Positions 9,469-18,184 of a DNA stretch of 64,000 nucleotides are shown here, piece by piece. The stretch's first letter is position 1. Every line of letters starts with the position of its first letter. Origin of the DNA: CBDCXE01 sp965223725 [NCBI: Nitrospinota bacterium] (GTDB lineage: Bacteria; Nitrospinota_A; UBA7883); the NCBI GenBank assembly GCA_965223725.1, contig CBDCXE010000003.1:1-64000 (forward strand), written 5' to 3'. Made by a program: the position numbers and the translations under genes. The notes beneath the pieces were generated by a model, which was given only the letters and a program-made list of their open reading frames with translations, searched no databases and was not told where the DNA came from.

Positions 9469-10403
9469 TCAGCCATCATAATGGCTAGGTTCCGGGTGAA
9501 CCTTCTCTATGAACGAGGTTTCGAATATCTCATCCCGCGTGACATCCCGGGCGATGTAATCCTGCTCTTTCAACACGTTGACAAACCGCATGGTGGACTC
9601 GATGAACGGCGCCGAAAGCGCAGCGCAGTAACGGGGCGATACTTTGTAACATTCGGCGAAAAACCGTGGCTCCACCACGCCCACCACTTCAGAAGAAATC
9701 CTCGCCGCCTCATCCGGGTTGGCTTTCATAAATGCGATCGACTCTTTATGGACCTCCAGAAACTTTATCAGCCGGTCCGGATGGTCCTTGATGAACCGCT
9801 CCGTGGCGATGATTCCATAGCTGGGGTTATGCGGCCAAAGCTCGGTGGGCGAGACGATCGGTTTCACATCCACACCGGAGACGAGTGAAAGCGACACCTG
9901 CAACGAAGGTGTGCCCACCGCCGCTGTGATATCACCATCCTCCATGGCCACCGCCACAAAATCTGTCCAGGCGAAATTTTTGACGGCAACCGAATCCTCC
10001 ACACCCGCGCGTTTCAGGAAATAGCGCAAGATAACATCGTGGATAGAACCCCGCGCGGGAGAGCCGATAGTCTCGCCCTCAAACTGGCGGACAGCGTCGT
10101 TCACCGAGCCCATTTCCTCCGCGGATCGGTATGACGATTTGGCGATGAACACCGTCCCTTCCTCGTGCCCCCCCGCCACGCATTTTATTTTGGCGCCCCG
10201 GGCGATGCCGATCACCGTGGGCGGCAGACCGATATAGCCTATATCCAGCTCACCCTTTTCCAGCCCGGCCACGATAGGTGGCCCGGCGCCGAACAACTGC
10301 CAATCCGGCGCAAGACCCTTTGCCGTTCCAGCGATTTCCTGCCGATGGCCACCAGGGCGGAATGGTAAGCGGTGGAGAGATGGCCGATCCTGATATCAGT
10401 CAT
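9469..10403 (-). CDS. Cytosolic substrate-binding-protein-fold protein of sulfonate operon (frameshifted)
   Basis: The product resembles NMT1/SsuA/TauA-type periplasmic binding proteins (ELDIGYIGLPPTVIGIARG, GSPARGSIHDVILRYFLK). The intact frame covers 9469-10296, but family-like sequence continues upstream in another frame to an ATG at 10403 (MTDIRIGHLSTAYHSALVAIG). The switch needs one extra base near 10325-10335, next to an AAAGGG run, so a one-base deletion is likely. The reconstructed N-terminus has no signal peptide or lipobox, and no ABC permease or ATPase is nearby. The ATG lies 3 bp after the ComDE stop, so the three genes form one transcript. A cytosolic enzyme that reuses the binding-protein fold, as MqnA/MqnD do, is possible; a transporter component is the alternative. 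Confidence 0.75.
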
Positions 10404-10406
10404 AAC

Positions 10407-11528
10407 CTATGACTGTAAAAAACCTTCAACATTTTTGCGGATCTGCTCCGGCGATAGCGTAATATTCGCCACCTTGGCGTTGCCCGGCTTGCAAATAGCA
10501 TGGATAAACAGAGGCCCTTTGCCATTGAACTGTGATAAAGCGTCCGACACTTCAGCAGGATCAGCGGTACGCACAATATTATCCAATCCAAAGCCGCGCG
10601 CGACGATCCCCAGGTCGGAGCAGACACTGGTGGCGGTCGCCTGATTGCCGGTGGATCCATAGGCGCCATTATCTATGCATAACACTGTCAGGTTTTTCGG
10701 TTTGGTCCTTGCTATGGTGGCCAGCGTGGAAGGGTTCATCAAAACAGAGCCATCCCCATCGATGGAAACAATCGGCTTGTCCGAACAGAGCGCCATCCCA
10801 AGCGCGATAGGCGTGGCCATCCCCATAGACCCCAGCATATAGAAGTTGGACGGCTGATCGCATATGTCATACAGCTCCTTGCACGGGATACCGATGTTGC
10901 ACACTATGCCCTTGCCCGCGAGCGAATCGGCGATACCTTCGATCATCCCGTACCGTGTCAGCTGCGGCTGTGGCATCGGCTCGCCGAACGGCTGGGGAAG
11001 TTTGTAAGGCGATGACGGCACGACATCCGGTTCGAATTCGCTCCCTTTCCACACCGCTGGCTCATACAGATAGCCTGCGATATCGCCGTTGCTGTAAACC
11101 GCGTCGATGGAGCTGTCAAGTTTATCGATGTCGTCGATGTTATAGATCTCATGGTACGGGATATTCATGGCGTCCATGATCCGGATTACATACTCCCCCA
11201 TCCATTTCTGCGCGTCGATGGTTTCCGACTCTCGTCCGCGCCAGCTCATCAAAATAGGCAGCGCAAAATTGTACAGCCTGGTAAGGGACGCCATAGCGTT
11301 GATCATGTTCCCCATGCCAGAGTTTTGTATCAACATGACAGGCCGCGCTCCAGCCATCTGGGCCCCGGCGCATATGCCCACACCTTCTTCCTCCCGGCTA
11401 AGTTCTATGGATCGAAAATCGTTCATAGCCGCTGTGTACAGATTTTTGTTCCTGTCGCACGGAAGCCCGGCGATGAAATCGACAGCATGACGCGTCAAAA
11501 TTTCGAGTGTCTTCTCCTCCGGCGTCAT
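10407..11528 (-). CDS. comDE: Sulfopyruvate decarboxylase, ComD-ComE fusion
   Basis: This is a ThDP enzyme expected to decarboxylate sulfopyruvate to sulfoacetaldehyde, a step of coenzyme M synthesis. The N-terminal half (about residues 1-165) is the PYR domain with the activating Glu in SREEEGVGICAGAQMAGA and the following QNSGMGNMINA block. The C-terminal half (about 195-373) is the PP domain with GDGSVLMNP and CIDNGAYGSTGNQ, the GDG-to-N ThDP/Mg motif. In many archaea these halves are separate ComD and ComE; here they are fused, as in Methanosarcina. Phosphonopyruvate decarboxylase is a close relative, but the neighbouring cysteate synthase favours the sulfonate substrate. Its ATG overlaps the cysteate synthase stop by 4 bp. 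Confidence 0.85.
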   Translation of the reverse strand: MTPEEKTLEILTRHAVDFIAGLPCDRNKNLYTAAMNDFRSIELSREEEGVGICAGAQMAGARPVMLIQNSGMGNMINAMASLTRLYNFALPILMSWRGRESETIDAQKWMGEYVIRIMDAMNIPYHEIYNIDDIDKLDSSIDAVYSNGDIAGYLYEPAVWKGSEFEPDVVPSSPYKLPQPFGEPMPQPQLTRYGMIEGIADSLAGKGIVCNIGIPCKELYDICDQPSNFYMLGSMGMATPIALGMALCSDKPIVSIDGDGSVLMNPSTLATIARTKPKNLTVLCIDNGAYGSTGNQATATSVCSDLGIVARGFGLDNIVRTADPAEVSDALSQFNGKGPLFIHAICKPGNAKVANITLSPEQIRKNVEGFLQS

Positions 11529-12790
11529 ATATCAAGCTCCCGCAATTGATCATCGGTGATGTCAGTGGTAATGGTAATGTTTGGTTTGATCGGCGTAACG
11601 TTCAGGTCCAGCAGGCGTTTGACGCTCCCGGCCCCTGTTATATTCAACAGGATTATGTCATCACGCTTAACTTTCTTTTCTTTCACCGCCCGGCGCAAAG
11701 CAGAGACCGCAACGCAGGACGCCGGCAAAATATCCTTCCCCTCCGCCCATGTGAAGATCCCGTCAGACTCCGACGCGTAATCATTCTCGATGGCGTACAT
11801 ATGCCCATCGGTGGCCGCCAGCGCGTCATACACACCACCGCGCACAGCATACGCCGGATACTTGGTCGACAGCACCCGCGCTGACATGACGTCCAGCAGG
11901 TCCGGGATATCCGGAATGTCAGCGTCCATATCAATATAGCTTCTTTTGGCATCCCAGGCGCTCACCATCGGGTTCATTGGCGCGTTCTGGGCCAGATGCA
12001 TCCTTGTCAGATGAGAGCCATACGACCCATCCCTGATAAAAAGCTCGTTGGCGTGCCATGCGGCTATGGCGCCTGTGCCGCTGCCCACCGCCTGAAAGTA
12101 ATGATCCGGAATTTGCCCGATGTTAACCACACTGTCTATGTAAGGAACGGATAGCCCGGCCCGCCTCGCAAAGTTTGTGCTTCCCCCTTCATACGGGATG
12201 TTTTTCACCTTGGCCAGCCGTTTGGTGATCGTCAGCGCGTCGGAGTAGTCACCGTCGGTTAACATGATGGTTTTTGAATAGCGGATATCCATGTTCGGCA
12301 AATGGACCCCGCACAAGCATTTTTCCGGAATGACACATACAACAGGAAATTTCATCTTTTCCGCTATATAAGAGAATGACACCGCCGTGTTTCCAGCTGA
12401 CGCGACCAGGATTTTTTCTACACCTGTTTCCCTTGCGTATTGGGCCACCACAACGGCATGCAGCTCCTTAAACGTACAACTTTTATAATGCGCGCCAAAG
12501 TCCGGGTTGTACCCGTTGAAGCTTATCCACAAGTTGTTCAGGCCAAGCTCTTTGGCCAGCCCGCTGCTCTTATAAGTTACCGGGCCATACGAATATTCGC
12601 TCATGTTGTTGACCGGCAGCCAGTCCAGATATTTCCATAACCCTGGGTTGTCGTGGCGCACCTCCAGCTTCGGCTTTATATATTCTGTTTTGATCAGGGC
12701 AGCTTTGTGGCAAGGAGCGGTGAAATCAAATGGATGATCAGTTTTGACCGTTTGGCCATCCGCGCAACAAATAAGGTTATATTTCGCCAT
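11525..12790 (-). CDS. Cysteate synthase (threonine synthase-like PLP enzyme)
   Basis: Cysteate synthase turns O-phosphoserine and sulfite into L-cysteate, the entry to the Methanosarcina-type coenzyme M pathway. The 421-residue protein has the threonine-synthase fold type II layout. The PLP Lys lies in HYKSCTFKELHAV, the phosphate-binding loop in VASAGNTAVSFSYIAE, and the Gly-rich segment in AVGSGTGAIAAWH. A cysteine-bearing N-terminal leader (LICCADGQTV) resembles the cysteate synthase group rather than ordinary ThrC. It is the first gene of an operon with comDE (4-bp overlap). No transaminase for cysteate to sulfopyruvate is present; a housekeeping aspartate aminotransferase could serve. 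Threonine synthase is the main alternative and is less likely beside comDE. Confidence 0.82.
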   Translation of the reverse strand: MAKYNLICCADGQTVKTDHPFDFTAPCHKAALIKTEYIKPKLEVRHDNPGLWKYLDWLPVNNMSEYSYGPVTYKSSGLAKELGLNNLWISFNGYNPDFGAHYKSCTFKELHAVVVAQYARETGVEKILVASAGNTAVSFSYIAEKMKFPVVCVIPEKCLCGVHLPNMDIRYSKTIMLTDGDYSDALTITKRLAKVKNIPYEGGSTNFARRAGLSVPYIDSVVNIGQIPDHYFQAVGSGTGAIAAWHANELFIRDGSYGSHLTRMHLAQNAPMNPMVSAWDAKRSYIDMDADIPDIPDLLDVMSARVLSTKYPAYAVRGGVYDALAATDGHMYAIENDYASESDGIFTWAEGKDILPASCVAVSALRRAVKEKKVKRDDIILLNITGAGSVKRLLDLNVTPIKPNITITTDITDDQLRELDI

Positions 12791-12844
12791 TAGAAAGATT
12801 CAATTAGTAACTATGGTTATCCGGTGAAAATCGCAAGACTGCGC

Positions 12845-13201
12845 CTATGGTTCCTTATCCAGGATTTCCATTATTTCGGTAAGCTCATTGATGGTCTCTG
12901 GAATAACGCCCTTTTGAGTGGAAGAAGATTTGCCCTTTTTCATCTTTTGGCGCGCTCCTGCGATGGAATAGCGCTCCACATGCAAAAGCCGTTTTATTTC
13001 CAGCGCATGTTCAATATCCGCTTTTGTATAGATGCGTTGGCCGTTCCTGTTTTTTTTCGGGTGTAAAGTGGGAAACTCTGACTCCCAATAGCGCAGCACG
13101 TGCGGCTTCACATCAACTATTTCCGCCACGTCACGTATCTTGAAAAACATTTTTTCAGGTATCTGTATACCTGGCAGCGCATCATTCTTTTTATCAGTCA
13201 T
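12845..13201 (-). CDS. MerR-family transcriptional regulator
   Basis: The 118-residue protein carries a MerR winged helix-turn-helix (MFFKIRDVAEIVDVKPHVLRYWE) followed by RNGQRIYTKADIEHALEIKRLL and a short C-terminal coiled segment. No metal-binding cysteines are present, so it is not a metal sensor of the MerR/CueR kind. Small MerR-like proteins of this type often lie beside housekeeping genes in deltaproteobacteria-like genomes. It follows the SPOR gene by 8 bp on the same strand, so the two are probably cotranscribed. Its target is unknown. Confidence 0.88.
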   Translation of the reverse strand: MTDKKNDALPGIQIPEKMFFKIRDVAEIVDVKPHVLRYWESEFPTLHPKKNRNGQRIYTKADIEHALEIKRLLHVERYSIAGARQKMKKGKSSSTQKGVIPETINELTEIMEILDKEP

Positions 13202-13209
13202 ACTTTTTA

Positions 13210-14073
13210 TTATCCCGCTTTTTCAACTATACACTCAATACCCTTGTTTTTAAACCCGGCTCGACGTTTTATGGCCTCTTTTTCTGTATTATATTTTCCT
13301 TCATACACCTTATAGACCGTCTGCTTTTCCACTCTGCCAGAGTCGACAGCCTTATATCCTAACGATCTAATCTTGCGCATAGCGGCGATGGAATCCTCCT
13401 TCGTTTCATAAGGGCGGGTCGACAGGAAGCTATGGTTATCAGACATGAACAGTGTTGTGTTGTGCCCTGCCTGGGCCAGTCTCATTCCAGCATCCTGCGC
13501 CTCTGACTCTGTACCAAGGGGCCCGATTATTACTCTGTAAGTGGTCACATTCTTCGCCTGGGGCGCCAACTCCGCCATAATTCCTTTACTCTCCAGTTGC
13601 GCCACGATCCTTTCGCAGCTCGCTTTAAACATGCATAGCCCAAACCGCACGCGCCAGATGTTTTCTGCCACGGCTGGATTTACTTCTGTTTTCTTTTTTG
13701 CCACTGCCGGCTTCTCCGCTTTCTCCGCAATTGGCCGGGAGTAATCAGATTCTGTTTTCTGCCGGGAAGATAGAGGAAATTCATCAGGAGCCGGGTTGTT
13801 CGGGTTCGCGATATTCTTATTAACCATCTTCTTGCCGGCGCCAGCCATGTCAAGGCCAGAGTCGGATGAAGCTGGCGACGAGCCCTTTCCGGCGCCAGAT
13901 TTACCCAACAGTAACCCAATAACAAATACTGCTATAAGTATAGTTATAAAAAAAGAAACAACCAGTACAGTAAGCTTTCTACCCACAGAACGCCCATTTT
14001 TCATAATGGGCGAATCTTTAGTGATTGAATTGCGAATGCTCTTTGGCGCTACGAGGAGGTTAAACTTCCGCAT
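13210..14073 (-). CDS. SPOR-domain membrane protein
   Basis: SPOR domains bind denuded glycan strands of septal peptidoglycan. The 287-residue protein has a short basic cytoplasmic tail, one membrane helix (about residues 32-55), a Ser/Lys/Pro-rich linker, and a C-terminal region from about residue 140 with two SPOR-like units (YRVIIGPLGTESEAQDAGMR and YKVYEGKYNTEKEAIKRR). A role in division or envelope integrity is inferred from the domain only. An AGGTG before the ATG supports this start, although a second Met at residue 24 just before the basic stretch is possible. Confidence 0.85.
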   Translation of the reverse strand: MRKFNLLVAPKSIRNSITKDSPIMKNGRSVGRKLTVLVVSFFITILIAVFVIGLLLGKSGAGKGSSPASSDSGLDMAGAGKKMVNKNIANPNNPAPDEFPLSSRQKTESDYSRPIAEKAEKPAVAKKKTEVNPAVAENIWRVRFGLCMFKASCERIVAQLESKGIMAELAPQAKNVTTYRVIIGPLGTESEAQDAGMRLAQAGHNTTLFMSDNHSFLSTRPYETKEDSIAAMRKIRSLGYKAVDSGRVEKQTVYKVYEGKYNTEKEAIKRRAGFKNKGIECIVEKAG

Positions 14074-14111
14074 TACACCTGCAACCGGCTAAAAGGCTAT
14101 AAGCCAAGCGG

Positions 14112-16199
14112 CTACTTGGCTTCCTCTTGCTCTTTTTTAGCTGATTCAATTATCTTGCTCGCAATCTGCGCTGGCACTTCCTCATATGATTTGAATTGCA
14201 TCGAAAACTGACCCCGTCCACCGGTTATCGACCGAAGATCGGGCGCGTATGTCAGCGCCTCGGACATCGGCACAATCGCGTTTACCGTCTGCTGGCTTCC
14301 GGAAGTGTCGATCCCCAGCACTTTTCCGCGCCGCTGGTTCAGGTCGCCCATCACATCACCCACACACTCTTCAGGCGATGAGATCTCCATTTCCACAATA
14401 GGCTCCAGCAACACAGGCTTGGCCTGGGTGAACGCTTCCTTGAATGCCATGGAAGCCGCTATTTTGAAAGCAAGCTCCGACGAGTCGACATCATGAAACT
14501 TTCCATCAAACAGCGTAACCTTGCAACCGGTCACAGGATAGTTGGCCAGCACCCCATGCTCCATCGCCTCGCGCACACCCTTCTCCACACCCGGGATGTA
14601 TCCCTTTGGGATGACACCGCCGACGATTGCATCTACAAATTCAAACTCCTTGGAGTCAGTGGTCGGCTCCAGTTCAATATGACAATCGGCGAACTGGCCC
14701 CGTCCACCCGACTGCTTTTTCAGTCTGCCGTGGCCCTTGGATTTACCGCGAATCGCTTCTTTATATGCGATCTTTGGCGGTTTGATGTCCACTTCCACGC
14801 CAAATTTCTCCTTCAGCTTGCTGGTGACAACCTCGATATGCATCTGCCCCATGCCAGAGACGACCATCTCTTTCGTCTGTTTGTCCAGCTCCCATTTCAA
14901 TGTTGGATCCTCATCCATCAGCCTGGTCAACGACGACGATATTTTCTCTTCGTCACCTTGGGCTTTCGGGGTGATGGCAAAGGATATAACCGGCTTGGGC
15001 ATTTGCGCGCCCACAAAACATGCGCCGTTTTTCGATTCGCTCAAAGTATCACCCGTGACCGTTGTCTTCAGCTTGGCCACCGCCGCGATATCACCAAACA
15101 CAGCCTTGCCCACCGGGGTCTGCTTTTTACCCTGCAGGGCCAGCAAAGCGCCCAGGTGTTCTTTATGGCTTTGGTTAAGGTTGTGGATATTGGCGTCGGA
15201 ATTTAACTCACCTGAAAAAATCCGAAACACACTCAGCTTGCCAGAATATGGATCTGTTATAGTTTTGAATACCATGCCGACGCCAGGACCGTTCGGGTCA
15301 GGCGCTATCTCCACATCGGCGCCAGATTCATCCTGCGCTGTCCGGGCGCCCACATCCAGCGGCGACGGCATAAAGTTCACTATCAGGTCGAGGGTTTTAC
15401 GGACAACAATGTTCAGCGTGGCGGAGCCGCACACAATCGGCGTCACATCACCCGCCACCACAGCTTTGCGGAATCCGTTGAACAAATCGTCATCATCCAG
15501 CGTGCCGTTTTCCATGAATTTATCCAACAGCCCTTCATCGGTTTCGGCCACAGATTCTATAAGCTCCTGCCGTTCCTTATCAGCCTGCTCGGCCAGGTCG
15601 GCGGGGATCTCCTCGGTGGTGAACTTGCCCTCGCCACTTTTATCGTATACATACGCCTTCATGTAAAGCAGGTCGACAACACCTTTGAATCCATCGCCAG
15701 CCCCGATCGGCAACGTAAGCTTCAGGAATTTCTGGTCGAAAGCGTTATGGATCTGTTCGAGGGTGTTCTCGTACGACGCGCGATCGTTATCCATTTTGTT
15801 TATAAAGATCACCCTCGGCAAACCGAGCTCCACTGCCCGGTTCCACACTTTTTCTGTCTGTATCTTGATCCCCGATTCGGCAGGGACCACGATGATGATC
15901 GAGTCCATAACCTGCATGCATGACAAAGCGTCCGGGATAAAGTTCTGATCACCCGGCGTGTCGATGATATTTATTTTATGGCCCTTCCAGTCGCACGACG
16001 CGATGGCGGAAGATATGGAAATTTGCCGCTTGATTTCCTCGGCGTCGAAATCCATGACCGTCGAACCGTCGACGACCTGCCCCAGCCGGTTGATGGCGCC
16101 AGAGTCGTAAAGCATCGCCTCCGCCAGAGACGTTTTCCCCGAGCCGCTGTGAGCCGCAATACCCACATTGCGAATCTTGTCAGGCGTGTATGTCTTCAT
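14112..16199 (-). CDS. Elongation factor G, second-type paralogue
   Basis: The 695-residue protein has all EF-G domains: the GTPase with G1 AHSGSGKTSLAEA, G3 IIDTPGDQNF and G4 INKMD, then domains II to V (KGHGRLKKQSGGRGQFADC in domain IV, GGRGQFSMQFKSYEEVP near the C-terminus). G1 reads HSGSGKT where canonical translocase FusA has HIDAGKT, which is the hallmark of EF-G2-type paralogues whose role in elongation or recycling varies. The chosen ATG at 16199 has GGGGAG eight bases upstream; an in-frame upstream Met at 16247 has no such site. No ribosomal protein genes are adjacent, so it is not the str-operon fusA. Confidence 0.92.
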   Translation of the reverse strand: MKTYTPDKIRNVGIAAHSGSGKTSLAEAMLYDSGAINRLGQVVDGSTVMDFDAEEIKRQISISSAIASCDWKGHKINIIDTPGDQNFIPDALSCMQVMDSIIIVVPAESGIKIQTEKVWNRAVELGLPRVIFINKMDNDRASYENTLEQIHNAFDQKFLKLTLPIGAGDGFKGVVDLLYMKAYVYDKSGEGKFTTEEIPADLAEQADKERQELIESVAETDEGLLDKFMENGTLDDDDLFNGFRKAVVAGDVTPIVCGSATLNIVVRKTLDLIVNFMPSPLDVGARTAQDESGADVEIAPDPNGPGVGMVFKTITDPYSGKLSVFRIFSGELNSDANIHNLNQSHKEHLGALLALQGKKQTPVGKAVFGDIAAVAKLKTTVTGDTLSESKNGACFVGAQMPKPVISFAITPKAQGDEEKISSSLTRLMDEDPTLKWELDKQTKEMVVSGMGQMHIEVVTSKLKEKFGVEVDIKPPKIAYKEAIRGKSKGHGRLKKQSGGRGQFADCHIELEPTTDSKEFEFVDAIVGGVIPKGYIPGVEKGVREAMEHGVLANYPVTGCKVTLFDGKFHDVDSSELAFKIAASMAFKEAFTQAKPVLLEPIVEMEISSPEECVGDVMGDLNQRRGKVLGIDTSGSQQTVNAIVPMSEALTYAPDLRSITGGRGQFSMQFKSYEEVPAQIASKIIESAKKEQEEAK

Positions 16200-16347
16200 A
16201 AGAACTCCCCGTTTGAGAACCAACAAGATATATAAAAGCGCCTCCACCCAGAGCGCGCATTTTCACTGATACTACACGGATATCAATATTGGCATAGTCC
16301 TGAATCGATTGCAATATTTGCGTCGATTTTTCAGGCTTGAAATCTGA

Positions 16348-16611
16348 TCAGTTATCCTGGTCAGCGGATTTTTCCAGCTGTTCGATATGTTCGGCCTGTT
16401 TATCCACAATATCTGTCAGGTTTTTCTTCATACCATTTGTAATAGTCCTGTCCGCGAATTCCCCGACCCGCTCCGCTTTCTCATGGAGGGTCTCCACTTC
16501 TTCTTGTGAGGTTTTGGGAGCTGGGTCCGGTTTATTCGAGCAGGCGAACCCGAAAGCCCCCATGGCGGCAATAACAGCTATCCTGACTACCGAGCTGTAC
16601 ATAGGCTTCAC
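16348..16611 (-). CDS. Small lipoprotein with coiled-coil tail
   Basis: The 87-residue product has a signal peptide with a lipobox (GFACS, Cys at residue 24), then a charged, probably helical region rich in Glu and Lys. No family is recognised. Its ATG overlaps the leuD stop by 4 bp, so it is translated from the leuD message, although no functional link is obvious. A short Lpp-like envelope protein is conceivable but not shown. Confidence 0.7.
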   Translation of the reverse strand: MKPMYSSVVRIAVIAAMGAFGFACSNKPDPAPKTSQEEVETLHEKAERVGEFADRTITNGMKKNLTDIVDKQAEHIEQLEKSADQDN

Positions 16612-17099
16612 GAAAGTTGTTTTGCTGTATAGGCCATCAGCCCACCCGCCGCGATAAGCTCCTGCATGAACTCCGGCACCGGAGCGGCTTCATAGGTTTT
16701 GCCCTTCGTCTCGTTGACGATTTTCCCTTCCGCCAGATCGACGGATAAAACATCGCCCACCTCCGCCTCGTTGGCCGCCTCCTCGCATTCCAGGATCGGC
16801 AGACCCATGTTGAAAGCGTTGCGATAGAAGATCCGCGCGAAATAGGGCGCCACCACACAGGAGACCCCGGCCGCCTTGATGGCGATGGGGGCGTGCTCCC
16901 GGGATGAGCCACAGCCGAAGTTGGCGCCGCCCACGATTATATCGCCTTCGCCCACAGCGCCGGCGAAGTCCGGGTCGGCGTCTTCCATGCAATGTTTCGC
17001 CAGTTCCGCCGGGTCGGAGCTGTTGAGGTATCGGGCGGGTATGATCACATCGGTATCTATATTATCGCCGAACTTCCAGCATTTGCCAGTAATAGCCAC
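16608..17099 (-). CDS. leuD: 3-isopropylmalate dehydratase small subunit
   Basis: LeuD with LeuC isomerises 2- and 3-isopropylmalate in leucine synthesis. The 163 residues form the swivel domain, with [14 protein letters not shown] near the N-terminus and the conserved [11 protein letters not shown] block. The short length and YLNS loop fit the compact archaeal/bacterial LeuD or homoaconitase-type subunit. The large subunit is not in the window. A related 2-methylmalate or homoaconitate substrate cannot be ruled out. Confidence 0.93.
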   Translation of the reverse strand: MAITGKCWKFGDNIDTDVIIPARYLNSSDPAELAKHCMEDADPDFAGAVGEGDIIVGGANFGCGSSREHAPIAIKAAGVSCVVAPYFARIFYRNAFNMGLPILECEEAANEAEVGDVLSVDLAEGKIVNETKGKTYEAAPVPEFMQELIAAGGLMAYTAKQLS

Positions 17100-17239
17100 T
17101 TTCCTGTTTCCTTATTCAGATTGTTTTGGTGAATGTTGATTCATCAGCATTATATTTTAACCGGATAAAAATATCCACCAATCCGCCGGGTCAGCCAATA
17201 TTCATATCCAATCCATAATCACACCCCATAATTAAAATA

Positions 17240-17253
17240 AGTAATATATTACT
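17240..17253. promoter_or_regulatory. Perfect 14-bp palindrome
   Basis: AGTAATATATTACT is a perfect palindrome between leuD and the first ribbon-helix-helix gene. Position and symmetry suit a dimeric repressor such as the adjacent RHH protein, but this is inference. Confidence 0.3.
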
Positions 17254-17341
17254 AGATGCAGGATAAGCGAAAATGAAGCGAAAGTCAAGCCGGTTGTTAC
17301 AAAAGTGTTCAAGAGATAACCCAAATTACCGCTAAATATAG

Positions 17342-17347
17342 TATAAT
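17342..17347 (+). promoter_or_regulatory. -10 element candidate for RHH gene 1
   Basis: A consensus TATAAT lies 29 bases before the chosen ATG at 17376. No good -35 is visible at the usual distance. Confidence 0.4.
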
Positions 17348-17375
17348 GATGTTGAAATTCAAAGAGGTGGTAGAT

Positions 17376-17618
17376 ATGCAAGCGACTAAAATTGCAATAA
17401 CCATTGATAAAGAAATAATCGATAAGATCGATCATCTGGTTATGGAAGGGAAGTACGAAAGCCGCTCCAGCCTGATCCAGAGCGCCATTGATGAGAAGCT
17501 TAAAAAGAGGAAGCGCCTTAGGCGTACTGCAGAGGCGGCAAGTTCGGAGCTGAAAAGAGACCTGGACGAGACGGACGATTTCCTTGATCAGTATGACGAA
17601 GATCTAAGCGATTTTTAA
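17376..17618 (+). CDS. Ribbon-helix-helix (CopG/ParD-like) protein, paralogue 1
   Basis: The 80-residue protein begins with a beta strand (TKIAITIDKEIIDKID) and two helices (SRSSLIQSAIDEKLKKRK), the RHH fold of CopG/Arc-type DNA-binding dimers and of many antitoxins. A linker leads to an acidic tail (DETDDFLDQYDEDLSDF). The ATG at 17376 follows AGAGGTGG; an upstream in-frame Met at 17346 would sit on the -10. A close paralogue lies at 17860. No toxin is encoded directly downstream, so it may be an orphan antitoxin or an autonomous regulator. Confidence 0.8.
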   Translation: MQATKIAITIDKEIIDKIDHLVMEGKYESRSSLIQSAIDEKLKKRKRLRRTAEAASSELKRDLDETDDFLDQYDEDLSDF

Positions 17619-17859
17619 GAAGTGAACCATGCCGGGTGAGCCGGTTGGCTATGTGCCCGATAGATTCCAGACAATCTCTCCTTTTATAACAATTCGTGCA
17701 ATCAAACGTCAATCTTGACAACCGATTTTAGTAAGGTCCCGGGGCGATCTGTAATTGACTGATTAATTGGATTGATAGCCAGGTTGACAAGGCGCGCCTT
17801 CTGGATGACACGGTTTTTGTTGAATATGGTATGATATTATGTACAAATCGGAGGTGAAT

Positions 17860-18105
17860 ATGTCAATATCAAAAATTGCTGTGTCCCTTGATGAAAAACT
17901 AGTTGATCTTATGGATAAACTAGTAATAGAAGGGAAGTACAAGAGCCGGTCCAGCATAATCCAGAGCGCCCTTGAAGATAAGTTAAAAGCAAGAAAACCA
18001 GAGCGACCCGTGAAGGCGCCAATCCGGAAAGAGCCGAAAAGTATGGATATAGACCAGACCGACGAATTTCTCAACCTGTTCGACGAAGAGAGCCAGGATT
18101 ATTAA
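17860..18105 (+). CDS. Ribbon-helix-helix (CopG/ParD-like) protein, paralogue 2
   Basis: The 81-residue protein is a clear paralogue of the one at 17376: SKIAVSLDEKLVDLMDKLV, then SRSSIIQSALEDKLKARK, and a similar acidic end (DQTDEFLNLFDEESQDY). The region between differs and is Pro/Lys-rich. The ATG at 17860 has GGAGGTG three bases upstream. The two genes are separated by about 240 bp without another gene, so they appear to be tandem duplicates with separate promoters. Confidence 0.8.
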   Translation: MSISKIAVSLDEKLVDLMDKLVIEGKYKSRSSIIQSALEDKLKARKPERPVKAPIRKEPKSMDIDQTDEFLNLFDEESQDY

Positions 18106-18184
18106 ACAGCGATTATTCCAGGGCCAAAACGCCCGGCCCTGGGGCCAGTCAAAAACCTTTCATTGTGACAAATAGTCAAGCCGA

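Noticed and set aside
10407-11528. Acetolactate synthase or phosphonopyruvate decarboxylase as identity of the ThDP enzyme
   Set aside because: It is too short for acetolactate synthase, lacks the middle domain, and its coupling to cysteate synthase favours sulfopyruvate; phosphonopyruvate remains a weaker alternative.
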